Origin: Syntrophomonas sp.
Lineage (GTDB): Bacteria > Bacillota > Syntrophomonadia > Syntrophomonadales > Syntrophomonadaceae
Reading direction: 5' to 3'
Assembly: GCF_028707975.1 (NCBI RefSeq)
Contig: NZ_JAQVZX010000006.1
Coordinates: forward strand, 1-59,812
DNA: 59,812 nucleotides
Of the stretch, positions 18,663 through 26,620 are shown piece by piece. Numbering within the stretch: position 1 is the stretch's first letter; the number at the start of each line of letters is the position of its first letter. The notes under the pieces were generated by a model, which saw only the letters and a program-made list of their open reading frames with translations, searched no databases and was not told the origin of the DNA. A program made the position numbers and the translations under genes.

Positions 18663-19856
18663 ATGGGGCAGCCGGAAAAGGGTCTAAAAACAGTCCATGT
18701 TGCTGGAACCAATGGCAAAGGTTCAACTTCCTTTATGCTATCTGCAGTTTTAAGTCAGGCCGGCTATCGCGTGGGGCGTTTTATTTCGCCCCATATTCAT
18801 TCCTACCGGGAAAGATTTACTATAAATGATACTTTCATCGGGGAAGAAGAATTTTTATCCTATCTGGCACAGGTGAAAAAGCATATTAAGAATTTGAGCG
18901 AGCGGCCTACAGAATTTGAAATACTAACTGCTATAGCTTTAGAATATTTTCGCGACAAACAGGTGGATCTGGCCATATTTGAAGTTGGTATGGGTGGAAT
19001 TTATGATTCAACCAATGTTATTGAGTCGGTGGTTTCGGTTATTACCGGCATAGATTATGACCATACCCAGTATTTGGGGACATCCCTGGAAGAAATCGCG
19101 AGGAATAAAGCGGGGATAATCAAGAATAAGGTGCCGCTGGTTATGGGGCCGGTTAATTCTCCAGCCCGGCAGGTGATTGCAGCTAGAGCCAGGGAGTTAG
19201 AGTCTCCGCTCTATTCCAGTTCAATGGTAAAAGTCACTTGTGAGGCCCGGTCCTGCCTGGAAGGGCAGTGGCTTAAGCTCGTTTTTTCCGGGCAAGTCAT
19301 GGATAAGGTCTTTCTGTCTTCTCCGGCCTCCTATCAACTGGAAAACCTGGCGGTGGCTTTTACTGCTCTACAGATTTTGAAAATGGCCGGATTCTCGTGG
19401 ACTGAGGGGGAAATGAAAGCGGCCCTGGCAAAACTAAGAATCCCGGGGCGAATGGAAGTAGTAAAGATGAACCCCCCGCTTATTTTAGATGCGGCCCATA
19501 ATCCTCAGGCAGCCTCAGTATTGGCATCATCCTTGGAGGATATCTTACCCAGAAAGAAAAAAGTCCTGGTTCTGGGTGTACTGGATGATAAGGATGCACA
19601 GAATATACTAAAACCCTTAGGCCTCAATACCAGGGCTTTGGTTTTAAGCCGGCCGGAAGGTAGCAGGAGTAAAAACTGGAAAAGACTGAGGGATGATTGG
19701 TCTTTACTCTTTCCAGGAGCTGATTTATATCTTGAGGAAGATATTATAGAAGCCATTAAGCTGGGAGAGCGCCTGCTGGAGCCGGGAGAATATCTCTTGA
19801 TTACCGGATCATTCTATCTTTTGGATAAGGCGCGAAAATACTTAACCAGTGTTTAA
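18663..19856 (+). CDS. folC: Folylpolyglutamate/dihydrofolate synthase
   Basis: A Mur-ligase-like enzyme adding glutamates to folates. It has the P-loop HVAGTNGKGS, FISPHIHSYRERF, and the C-terminal LDAAHNPQA motif. From the first ATG the product is 397 aa, but homology clearly begins upstream: in-frame codons before 18663 read GIKPGLSRIEALLRE, a conserved FolC segment. No ATG, GTG or TTG occurs in frame between the stop at 18519 and 18663. An ACG at 18561, 8 bases after GAGGGG, is the best-placed start and would give 431 aa. It follows valS, overlapping its end. Confidence 0.92.
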   Translation: MGQPEKGLKTVHVAGTNGKGSTSFMLSAVLSQAGYRVGRFISPHIHSYRERFTINDTFIGEEEFLSYLAQVKKHIKNLSERPTEFEILTAIALEYFRDKQVDLAIFEVGMGGIYDSTNVIESVVSVITGIDYDHTQYLGTSLEEIARNKAGIIKNKVPLVMGPVNSPARQVIAARARELESPLYSSSMVKVTCEARSCLEGQWLKLVFSGQVMDKVFLSSPASYQLENLAVAFTALQILKMAGFSWTEGEMKAALAKLRIPGRMEVVKMNPPLILDAAHNPQAASVLASSLEDILPRKKKVLVLGVLDDKDAQNILKPLGLNTRALVLSRPEGSRSKNWKRLRDDWSLLFPGADLYLEEDIIEAIKLGERLLEPGEYLLITGSFYLLDKARKYLTSV

Positions 19857-19863
19857 GCTATTG

Positions 19864-19908
19864 TTAACAGATTCTTAACACAGGCTTAAAGACATTGTTT
19901 GTTATAAT
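19864..19908 (+). promoter_or_regulatory. PhoP-box array and promoter of the phosphate uptake operon
   Basis: TTAACA at 19864, TTAACA at 19875 and TTAAAG at 19886 are direct repeats with an exact 11-bp period. This matches the Firmicute Pho box (TTAACA-like hexamers spaced by 5 bp). A TATAAT at 19903-19908 lies just downstream and no good -35 is present, as expected for an activator-dependent promoter. It drives the DUF47-pit operon. Confidence 0.75.
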
Positions 19909-19943
19909 TAGAATAGGATAAGTAGGATCGAGGAGGTATAAAA

Positions 19944-20579
19944 GTGGTTTTCAAGTTAAAGCCACGGGAAGACAAGTTCTTTGTTTTTTTTAATGAACTG
20001 GCAGAAGCGGTCTGTGATGCCGCTGATATATTGCTGGAATTTTCCAAGAAAGCTATGGATGCACAGGGAAAGCTGGAATTACTGACCCGGATGGAAGAGC
20101 AGGGAGACCAAACCTTGTCTTTGCTTATGAAGCAAATCAACAGCTCTTTCATAGCTCCTTTCGATCGGGAGGATATTCTCATGCTGGCCCGGGAATTAAA
20201 CAATATTTTAGATCATATTCAGGGCTCCATGGAAAAGTTTGTTTTGTACAAAGCAGATGCGCCCAAAGAACCTGAATATATAATGAAACTTATTGCGGTT
20301 TTAAATACGGCTACCCGGGAGATTAAAAACGCAGTAACCAAACTTCCCGAGCTTAAAACCAGGCACGATGAAATTGTTATTTCCTGTGAAAAAATCAGGT
20401 CTTATGAACATGAGGGCGATTACCTGTACCGAGCAGGTATTGCTCTTCTTTTTGAGAAAACGGAAAATGTGGTTGAAATTATTAAATGGAAAGAGATTTA
20501 TGAACACCTGGAGACTACACTGGATTATTGTGAAAACGTCAGTAACATAATTAAAGGAATAACGGTAAAATATGTTTAG
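19944..20579 (+). CDS. DUF47/PhoU-like phosphate transport regulator
   Basis: A 211-aa, all-helical DUF47 protein (FFVFFNELAEAVCDAADILLEF; ISCEKIRSYEHEGDYLYRAG), structurally related to PhoU. Family members pair with Pit-type transporters and are thought to control them. The GTG start follows GAGGAGG. Its 3' end overlaps the pit gene by 8 bp, indicating a two-gene coupled operon under the PhoP-box promoter. Confidence 0.9.
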   Translation: MVFKLKPREDKFFVFFNELAEAVCDAADILLEFSKKAMDAQGKLELLTRMEEQGDQTLSLLMKQINSSFIAPFDREDILMLARELNNILDHIQGSMEKFVLYKADAPKEPEYIMKLIAVLNTATREIKNAVTKLPELKTRHDEIVISCEKIRSYEHEGDYLYRAGIALLFEKTENVVEIIKWKEIYEHLETTLDYCENVSNIIKGITVKYV

Positions 20580-21561
20580 TTTAGCAATGATTATACTGGT
20601 TATCCTATTGGCTCTCCTCTTTGACTTCATTAACGGTTTCCATGATACCGCCAACGCCATTGCCACATCAGTTTCCACCAAAGCTCTGTCGCCGCGTACG
20701 GCCATAATGATTGCTGCCACCCTGAATTTTGTCGGGGCCTTGAGTGGCACCGCAGTTGCGGCTACCATAGGCAAGAGCATCGTAGCTCCAGATCTGGTAA
20801 CTCCTCTGGTTTTGATTACTGCTTTAATGGGGGCCATATTTTGGAACCTATTTACCTGGTATTTTGGCATTCCCAGCAGTTCATCCCATGCCCTGATAGG
20901 GGGACTGGTTGGAGGAGCGATAGCAGGTTTTGGCATTTACGCGGTTAACTGGCAGGGTTTTGTCAAGATCTTCAGCGGCTTAATTCTAGCACCCATACTG
21001 GGTCTTGTGGCTGGTAGCATGGTAATGACTCTATTATTTTGGATATTTAAGAAAGCTTCTCCGGCTAGAACCAATAACAAATTCCGCAAGCTCCAGATAC
21101 TTTCCGCCTGCATGGCTTCTTTCGCTCATGGTTCCAATGATGCTCAAAAATCAATGGGAATAATAAGCTTGACCTTGTTAAGTGGAGGGTTAATAAGTAG
21201 TTTTCATGTTCCTATCTGGGTTATGCTAGCCTGTGCCCTGGCTATGGCCATGGGGACCGCAGTGGGAGGCTGGAGGATTATCAGGACCATGGGGGGGAAA
21301 ATATTTCGTATTGAACCTATAAATGGCTTTGCCGCTGACTTCACTTCCGCAGCGGTAATCTATTCCGCCAGTCTACTTGGAGCTCCGGTTAGCACCACCC
21401 ATGTTGTTTCCTCCGCCATTATGGGAGTTGGAGCAGCCAAACGCTTGAAGGGTGTGCGCTGGAATATTGCCCGCCAAATTCTAATCGCCTGGTTTGTAAC
21501 CATTCCTTCAGCAGCATTAGCAGCAATGCTTGTTTACAAATTAATCAAAATCTTCCTATAA
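20572..21561 (+). CDS. pit: Inorganic phosphate transporter, Pit family
   Basis: A 329-aa integral membrane protein with about 8-10 hydrophobic segments. The two inverted Pit signature repeats are visible: DFINGFHDTANAIATSVSTK near the N-terminus and CMASFAHGSNDAQKSMG in the second half, each with the conserved (N/D)-rich loop. It is predicted to take up phosphate as a metal-phosphate complex with H+ or Na+. Coupled to the upstream DUF47 gene. Confidence 0.93.
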   Translation: MFSLAMIILVILLALLFDFINGFHDTANAIATSVSTKALSPRTAIMIAATLNFVGALSGTAVAATIGKSIVAPDLVTPLVLITALMGAIFWNLFTWYFGIPSSSSHALIGGLVGGAIAGFGIYAVNWQGFVKIFSGLILAPILGLVAGSMVMTLLFWIFKKASPARTNNKFRKLQILSACMASFAHGSNDAQKSMGIISLTLLSGGLISSFHVPIWVMLACALAMAMGTAVGGWRIIRTMGGKIFRIEPINGFAADFTSAAVIYSASLLGAPVSTTHVVSSAIMGVGAAKRLKGVRWNIARQILIAWFVTIPSAALAAMLVYKLIKIFL

Positions 21562-21670
21562 TGATAGCAGCGGTTCTACTAAAAAGCTGGCGAACTGTTC
21601 TTTTCAAACTATGTCCAGTGAAAAGATAAGCAAGACAAGCAGAAAAATTTAAGAAAAGGGGGATGGGGGC

Positions 21671-22303
21671 TTGAAAGTCTTTAAAATTCCAGAAGCGACA
21701 ATTATGAGGCTCTCAATCTACTCCCGCTATCTCAGGCAATTGATCGAGGAAGGCGTGGAAACAGTTTCATCGGGTGAAATCGCTGCTGGCGTAGGCGTTA
21801 GTTCGGCCCAGGTGAGAAAGGATCTGGCCTATTTTGGCGAGTTTGGCACCCGTGGGGTAGGATACAAGGTAGAAGACCTATATGGCTGTTTATTGAAGAT
21901 TTTAGGACTTGACCGAAGATGGAATATTATTATCATAGGCGCCGGTAAATTGGGTTCGGCTTTTGCCCTGTACCAGGGCTTTCTGGATCGGGGATTTACT
22001 ATCAGCGCGATTATGGATGTGGATGAGAAAATAATTGGCAGCGAACTGGATGGGGTAAAGATTGAGCCTCTGGAATTGCTTCAGCAGAGAGTGACGGAAA
22101 AGAATATTACGGTAGGGGTAATTACGGTGCCTGCTCCGGCGGCCCAGGATGTTACCGACCTCCTGGTAGCTTCGGGGGTAAAAGCCATTCTCAATTTTTC
22201 GCCGCGGGTACTCAAAGTACCCAATGAGGTCATATTGAGGAATGTGGATCTTTCAGTTAACCTGGAAGTTTTAAGTTTCTACCTGGCCTTGAATAACAGG
22301 TAG
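21671..22303 (+). CDS. rex: Redox-sensing transcriptional repressor Rex
   Basis: 210 aa. An N-terminal winged helix (SAQVRKDLAYFGEFGTRGVGY) binds DNA and a Rossmann domain (IIIIGAGKLGSAFALY) senses NADH/NAD+. Rex represses fermentation and electron-transfer genes when NADH is low, relevant to an organism oxidising fatty acids near thermodynamic limits. The start is TTG 21671 after GGGGGATGGGGG. Single gene; targets cannot be assigned from this window. Confidence 0.95.
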   Translation: MKVFKIPEATIMRLSIYSRYLRQLIEEGVETVSSGEIAAGVGVSSAQVRKDLAYFGEFGTRGVGYKVEDLYGCLLKILGLDRRWNIIIIGAGKLGSAFALYQGFLDRGFTISAIMDVDEKIIGSELDGVKIEPLELLQQRVTEKNITVGVITVPAPAAQDVTDLLVASGVKAILNFSPRVLKVPNEVILRNVDLSVNLEVLSFYLALNNR

Positions 22304-22493
22304 GAAACGGAAGACGGAGGATTGAATGGTCGTCAGTCGTCGGAAGAGGAAATACCCCCACCCTGCACCCTGCGGGTACTCCTGGTGTTCCATCCTGCGG
22401 ATGTAACTATTAAGGTTGCACCCTGCGGTTACTATTGACGCACCCTGCGGTCGCTATTAAGGATGCGGCCATGGGAGGTTAGAAAGGATATCT
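22304..22493. other. Intergenic MITE-interior remnant (CCCTGCGG-rich)
   Basis: At 22358-22470 the words CACCCTGCGGGTACTCCTGG, GTTCCATCCTGCGG and CACCCTGCGGTCGCTATTAA match the interior of the long MITE-like copy at 36033-36375. No terminal ACTGCAAAAA repeats flank it. No gene is seen here. Confidence 0.55.
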
Positions 22494-22550
22494 AAAAGGG
22501 GATGCTCTGTTTCCTGGTTACAGGTAATGATGGGATTTATCCCCTTTTTT
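22494..22550 (+). terminator. Probable terminator after rex
   Basis: AAAAGGGGAT (22494-22503) pairs with ATCCCCTTTT (22539-22548) and the T-run continues. The 35-nt loop is long, so efficiency is uncertain. It separates rex from the maf-radC-mre cluster. Confidence 0.5.
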
Positions 22551-22615
22551 GCTGGTCTTGTTTTTAGCCGGTCCTAATGCTACACTTAAAAAAATGTGCG
22601 ACTGGAGGAAGAAAA

Positions 22616-22879
22616 GTGGCAAGATCCAACGCCTACCCAGGCTGGCAGATTTTCTTGCTTTTACTGGTGCTGGGAGGAATTATAGGTGGATGGATAGGAG
22701 ATGCCGTAGTAAAGCTATGGCCTAATTTGCATGTGCTGGGGCAGGTTCAGAGTATAGGTCTGCCTGCTTTTTCTTTAGACCTGAATGTATTTAGTTTGCA
22801 ATTTGGCTTTATGCTTCATGTCAATTTTTTCACCATTTTAGGATTCGTTCTAGCCTATTTGCTATACCGGCGCTTTTGA
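22616..22879 (+). CDS. Small membrane protein, DUF4321-like
   Basis: 87 aa from GTG 22616, which follows GGAGGAAGAAAA. Two hydrophobic segments (IFLLLLVLGGIIGGWIGDAV at about 11-30 and NFFTILGFVLAYLLY at about 67-82) flank a short extracytoplasmic loop. It resembles DUF4321 proteins commonly found just before maf in Clostridia. Function unknown; the position suggests a link to the cell-envelope cluster. Confidence 0.75.
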   Translation: MARSNAYPGWQIFLLLLVLGGIIGGWIGDAVVKLWPNLHVLGQVQSIGLPAFSLDLNVFSLQFGFMLHVNFFTILGFVLAYLLYRRF

Positions 22880-22894
22880 TGGGGAGGCGGTAAT

Positions 22895-23479
22895 TTGCAC
22901 AAGGGAATTATTTTAGCTTCAGCATCCCCACGGCGTCAGGACTTGTTGGATGCCCTGGGGGTTAAGTATAAAGCTGTTCCTGCCAAGGTGGAAGAGCAGT
23001 TCTTTCCGGGCGAGCTACCCCGGAAGACAGCGGAGAGAATCGCCCGCGAGAAAGCAGAGGCGGTAGCCAGGGATTTTGATAATGGCCTGGTTTTAGCTGC
23101 CGATACTATAGTTGTATGCGATGGTAAGCTTCTGGGTAAACCCCATGATGAAGATGATGCCTTTCATAAGTTGAGCTGTCTTAGTGGCAAATCTCATGAA
23201 GTAATAACAGCGGTTTGTTTACAAAATATTGATAAAGCTGAATCTGAGGTGGCAAGTGAAGTAACCCGGGTTTATTTTCGCAGCTTGTCAGCGGCAGAAA
23301 TAAAAGCCTATATTGCCAGCGGGGAAGCCATGGACAAAGCGGGGGCCTATGGTATACAGGGGCTGGGTTCTGTTTTTGTCGAACGCATAGATGGCTGTTA
23401 CTTTAATGTGGTGGGGCTTCCCGTCAGCCGGGTATATGAAATGCTGGCCCGGCAGGGTATAAATATCCTGGAGGAATGA
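22895..23479 (+). CDS. maf: Maf-family nucleotide pyrophosphatase
   Basis: A 194-aa house-cleaning enzyme that hydrolyses dTTP/UTP or modified nucleotides. It has the N-terminal signature LASASPRRQDLL, the metal-binding LAADTIVVCDGKLLGKP, and KAGAYGIQG. The start is TTG 22895 after GGGGAGGCGG. It begins the conserved maf-radC-mreBCD order, with only 10 bp to radC. Confidence 0.95.
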   Translation: MHKGIILASASPRRQDLLDALGVKYKAVPAKVEEQFFPGELPRKTAERIAREKAEAVARDFDNGLVLAADTIVVCDGKLLGKPHDEDDAFHKLSCLSGKSHEVITAVCLQNIDKAESEVASEVTRVYFRSLSAAEIKAYIASGEAMDKAGAYGIQGLGSVFVERIDGCYFNVVGLPVSRVYEMLARQGINILEE

Positions 23480-23489
23480 GTGAAAGCCG

Positions 23490-24197
23490 ATGAACGAGTA
23501 TTTCGTAAATCTTAATATAAAGGAAATGCCGGAAACCATGCGTCCCCGGGAGAAGCTTATTGCTCAAGGTGAAGACAAGCTGGATGAGGCTGAACTCCTG
23601 GCCATTGTTCTGGGGAGTGGCACCAGGGAAATGAACGCACTGGAACTGGCCCGGCAGCTTTTAACTCGCCACGGCGGAAGTTTGAGGTATCTCATGGCAG
23701 CCAGCTTGGAGGAACTTACCACCGAGAGAGGAATCGGGATGGCCAAGGCAGTGAGCATTAAAGCAGCCATAGAAATGGGGAGAAGAGTAGTCGGCAATAT
23801 CCAGCTAAGAAAGGTTATAAAATCTCCCGAAGATGTGCAAGAAGCGGTTAGAGAATTAGCCATGGAAGAAATGCGTCATTATGACCGAGAGCATTTTCGT
23901 GTTATGTATCTGGATCGCAAGGGCGGTCTTATTACCATGCAGGATATATCGATTGGGGGTTTGCACAGCTCTATAGTACACCCCCGTGAGGTTTTTAAAA
24001 TAGCAGTGAAAAAGAGTGCAGCTTCCATGATTTTGGTACATAATCATCCCAGCGGTGATCCTACTCCCAGCCAGGAGGATATTGAAATAACCCGCCGTTT
24101 GATTGAGGCTGGTAGAATAATGGGAATCGAGATTCTGGATCATGTAATTATTGGGGAAGTTAATTACTGCAGCCTGAAAGCAAGAGGGCTAATTTAG
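23490..24197 (+). CDS. radC: RadC family JAB-domain protein
   Basis: 235 aa. An N-terminal helix-hairpin-helix region (ELARQLLTRHGG; LTTERGIGMAKAVSIKAAIE) precedes a JAMM metalloprotease-like fold with LVHNHPSGDPTPSQED, containing the HxH and distal Asp ligands. Long called a DNA repair protein; the biochemical role is unsettled. In the usual place between maf and mreB. Confidence 0.95.
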   Translation: MNEYFVNLNIKEMPETMRPREKLIAQGEDKLDEAELLAIVLGSGTREMNALELARQLLTRHGGSLRYLMAASLEELTTERGIGMAKAVSIKAAIEMGRRVVGNIQLRKVIKSPEDVQEAVRELAMEEMRHYDREHFRVMYLDRKGGLITMQDISIGGLHSSIVHPREVFKIAVKKSAASMILVHNHPSGDPTPSQEDIEITRRLIEAGRIMGIEILDHVIIGEVNYCSLKARGLI

Positions 24198-24216
24198 TTA
24201 AGGAGGAAACAAGATA

Positions 24217-25239
24217 GTGGTTTTCGGCAAGGATATGGGTATTGACCTGGGTACTGCCAATACCCTGGTTCACTTAAAAGGTAAAGGGGTAATCCTTAGA
24301 GAACCTTCGGTTGTAGCTATACTAAATGATAGTGGAAAGGTACTGGCCGTGGGTGAAGAAGCCAAACAGATGATAGGCCGGACACCGGGAAATATTGTTG
24401 CTATCCGGCCCATGAAGGATGGAGTAATAGCTGATTTCGATATAACCCAGGCTATGCTCAAGTATTTTATTGCCAAGGCCCTGGATCAGAGAATGCCTCT
24501 GGTAAGACCCCGAGTGGTAATAAGCATACCTACCGGATGTACCACCGTGGAGGAACGTGCGGTTAGAGAAGCAGCACTGCAGGGTGGTGCCAAGGAGGTA
24601 TATTTAATTGAGGAACCTATGGCAGCAGCTATTGGTGCAGGCCTGCCGGTTCATGAACCCACCGGCAACATGATTGTCGACATAGGTGGGGGAACTACCG
24701 AAGTAGCCGTAATATCCTTGGGTGGCGTGGTTACGGCCCGTTCGATAAGGGTAGCCGGCGACAACATGGACGAAGCCATAATTCAGAATTTGAGAAAGAA
24801 CTATAATCTCCTGATAGGAGAGCGAACCGCCGAGAATATTAAAATATCGGTGGGGTCAGCCCTATGGGAAGGTGAGGAGGAGTTCTACGATGTACGGGGG
24901 CGCGATCTGGTAAGCGGTTTACCTAAAACTATAAAGGTATCTTGCCTGGAAATCCAAAAAGCCCTTAAAGAAACGGTAGAACAAATTGTGGATGGGATTA
25001 AGGTATGTCTGGAAAAAACCCCGCCGGAGCTGGCTTCGGATATTATGGATCGCGGTATTATCATGGCTGGGGGTGGAGCCATGCTTAAGGGTCTGGATAA
25101 ATTGATCAGTCAGGAAACGGAAATGCCGGTTTACGTATGTGACGAACCCCTTTTGGCAGTGGCCCAGGGAACCGGACGGGTACTGGAAAATATTGAAGTT
25201 TTACGCAAGGTTTTGATATCTCCGAAAAAATCCTTTTAA
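24217..25239 (+). CDS. mreB: Rod-shape-determining actin homologue MreB
   Basis: 340 aa. Actin-fold phosphate loops: [13 protein letters not shown] at the N-terminus, [13 protein letters not shown] in the middle and [14 protein letters not shown] near the C-terminus. It forms membrane filaments that guide sidewall synthesis by RodA and PBP2, both encoded downstream. GTG start with AAGGAGG upstream. Confidence 0.97.
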   Translation: MVFGKDMGIDLGTANTLVHLKGKGVILREPSVVAILNDSGKVLAVGEEAKQMIGRTPGNIVAIRPMKDGVIADFDITQAMLKYFIAKALDQRMPLVRPRVVISIPTGCTTVEERAVREAALQGGAKEVYLIEEPMAAAIGAGLPVHEPTGNMIVDIGGGTTEVAVISLGGVVTARSIRVAGDNMDEAIIQNLRKNYNLLIGERTAENIKISVGSALWEGEEEFYDVRGRDLVSGLPKTIKVSCLEIQKALKETVEQIVDGIKVCLEKTPPELASDIMDRGIIMAGGGAMLKGLDKLISQETEMPVYVCDEPLLAVAQGTGRVLENIEVLRKVLISPKKSF

Positions 25240-25253
25240 CCGGGTGAAGGCAA

Positions 25254-26120
25254 TTGTTGAAAATATTACGCAACAAATACTTGTGGATGGCAGTAATCGC
25301 AGTATTGCTATCATTCCTGCTTATGCATCTTAGTTCCCCTGAACGCGGGGAAATAAGTATTGCGGAGAATTTGATAAGAGATATATTTACCCCGCTGCAA
25401 AGGGGGGTAAATGAGCTTAGGCATGATTGGGGAGGTATTGCCTCTATTCTCAATAACAAGGAAGTTCTTAGCCAGCAGATTCAGGCTTTGCAAAAAGAAA
25501 ACCAGGAGCTCAAGATAGAGAATCAGGTTTTAAGGGAATCTCAGGAGGAGCTTAAACGCTTGCGAAGCTTGTTGGATTTCCAAAGTGACAGCCTGGATAG
25601 CTACGCCTTGTTACCGGCCCGGGTAATAAGCCGCAGCCCCAATAACTGGTATCGCTATCTGCTTATCAATAAAGGGAGCAAGCAGGGTATAAAGAAAGGG
25701 ATGCCGGTTATCAGCCCTGACGGCCTGGTGGGCCAGGTAGGGAGCGTAAGCAAAGAATCAGCACAGGTCAACCTGATTACTGACCGTGAGGTGGCTGTAG
25801 GTGCTATACTTCAGGAAAGTCGGGAAACCAACGGGATAATTGAAGGACGTGGGGACAATAACCTGCTGCGTATGATAAATATTCCTTATTATTCTCCAGT
25901 TGAAAAGAACAATCGGGTAATAAGCTCCGGTTTGTCAGTAATTTATCCTCGGGGAATAGATATCGGAGTGGTAAAGAATATAAGCCGGGAACCCGGTGGG
26001 CTCTTATTATCCGCTGATATAGAACCGGTCGTAAATTTTGATAAGCTGGAGGAAGTACTGATTATAACTAGCTTCAAGCCAGCAGAAGCTGTACAAGGGG
26101 CGGAGGGTTCAGAAAATTGA
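25254..26120 (+). CDS. mreC: Rod-shape-determining protein MreC
   Basis: 288 aa. One N-terminal membrane helix (LWMAVIAVLLSFLLMHL), a periplasmic-side coiled coil (about 66-105, QIQALQKENQELKIENQVLR) and the double beta-barrel MreC core (ARVISRSPNNWYRYLLINKG; GVVKNISREPGG). The start is one of two adjacent TTG codons at 25254 or 25257. It connects MreB to the wall-synthesis machinery. The end overlaps mreD by 4 bp. Confidence 0.94.
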   Translation: MLKILRNKYLWMAVIAVLLSFLLMHLSSPERGEISIAENLIRDIFTPLQRGVNELRHDWGGIASILNNKEVLSQQIQALQKENQELKIENQVLRESQEELKRLRSLLDFQSDSLDSYALLPARVISRSPNNWYRYLLINKGSKQGIKKGMPVISPDGLVGQVGSVSKESAQVNLITDREVAVGAILQESRETNGIIEGRGDNNLLRMINIPYYSPVEKNNRVISSGLSVIYPRGIDIGVVKNISREPGGLLLSADIEPVVNFDKLEEVLIITSFKPAEAVQGAEGSEN

Positions 26121-26620
26121 GGTATTTGCTTCTTTTCCTATTACCTTTTACGGCTATATTATTACAGTCGACCGTTTTTAGTTTCTATAGTATAAAGGGG
26201 ACATTACCTGACCTGGTACTTGTTTTCGTAGTATTTTTTGCCTTGATAAATGGGGCGCGGGGAGGAACCATATATGGCTTTCTTTGCGGTTTATTTGAAG
26301 ATCTCTACCTGGGTCGATTTATTGGGGTTAATGCTCTATCCAAGGCTTTGACTGCTTACCTGGTAGGGCATTTTCAGGATAGAGTCTTTAAAGAGAATAT
26401 ACTCGTAGCTCTGGTAACGGTTATGCTGGGCACGATTATTAACTCCCTGGTTGTGTTTTTCTTAGCATTATTTACCCACGATATTTTTAATGTTGATATG
26501 AGTATTGCTGTTACTGTACTCTACCAGTGCATTTATAACACGGTTTTAGCCCTACCATTGTATCTATGGTATTATAATTCATCTTATAAAGGGGTTCTCA
26601 GGCCAACAGAGGAGAGGTAG
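26117..26620 (+). CDS. mreD: Rod-shape-determining membrane protein MreD
   Basis: 167 aa with about five hydrophobic segments and the short acidic motif FLCGLFEDLYLGRFIG typical of MreD. It starts with a TTG embedded in the mreC stop (4-bp overlap), indicating coupled translation. It ends directly at the start of the PBP2 gene, with no spacer. Confidence 0.9.
   Translation: MRYLLLFLLPFTAILLQSTVFSFYSIKGTLPDLVLVFVVFFALINGARGGTIYGFLCGLFEDLYLGRFIGVNALSKALTAYLVGHFQDRVFKENILVALVTVMLGTIINSLVVFFLALFTHDIFNVDMSIAVTVLYQCIYNTVLALPLYLWYYNSSYKGVLRPTEER

Noticed and set aside
19860-19881. TTGTTAAC...TTAACA as a Rex operator near rex
   Set aside because: Clostridial Rex sites need TTGTTAA-N4-TTAACAA-type symmetry. 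Here the arms are separated by the wrong distance, while the 11-bp direct-repeat period fits a Pho box much better.
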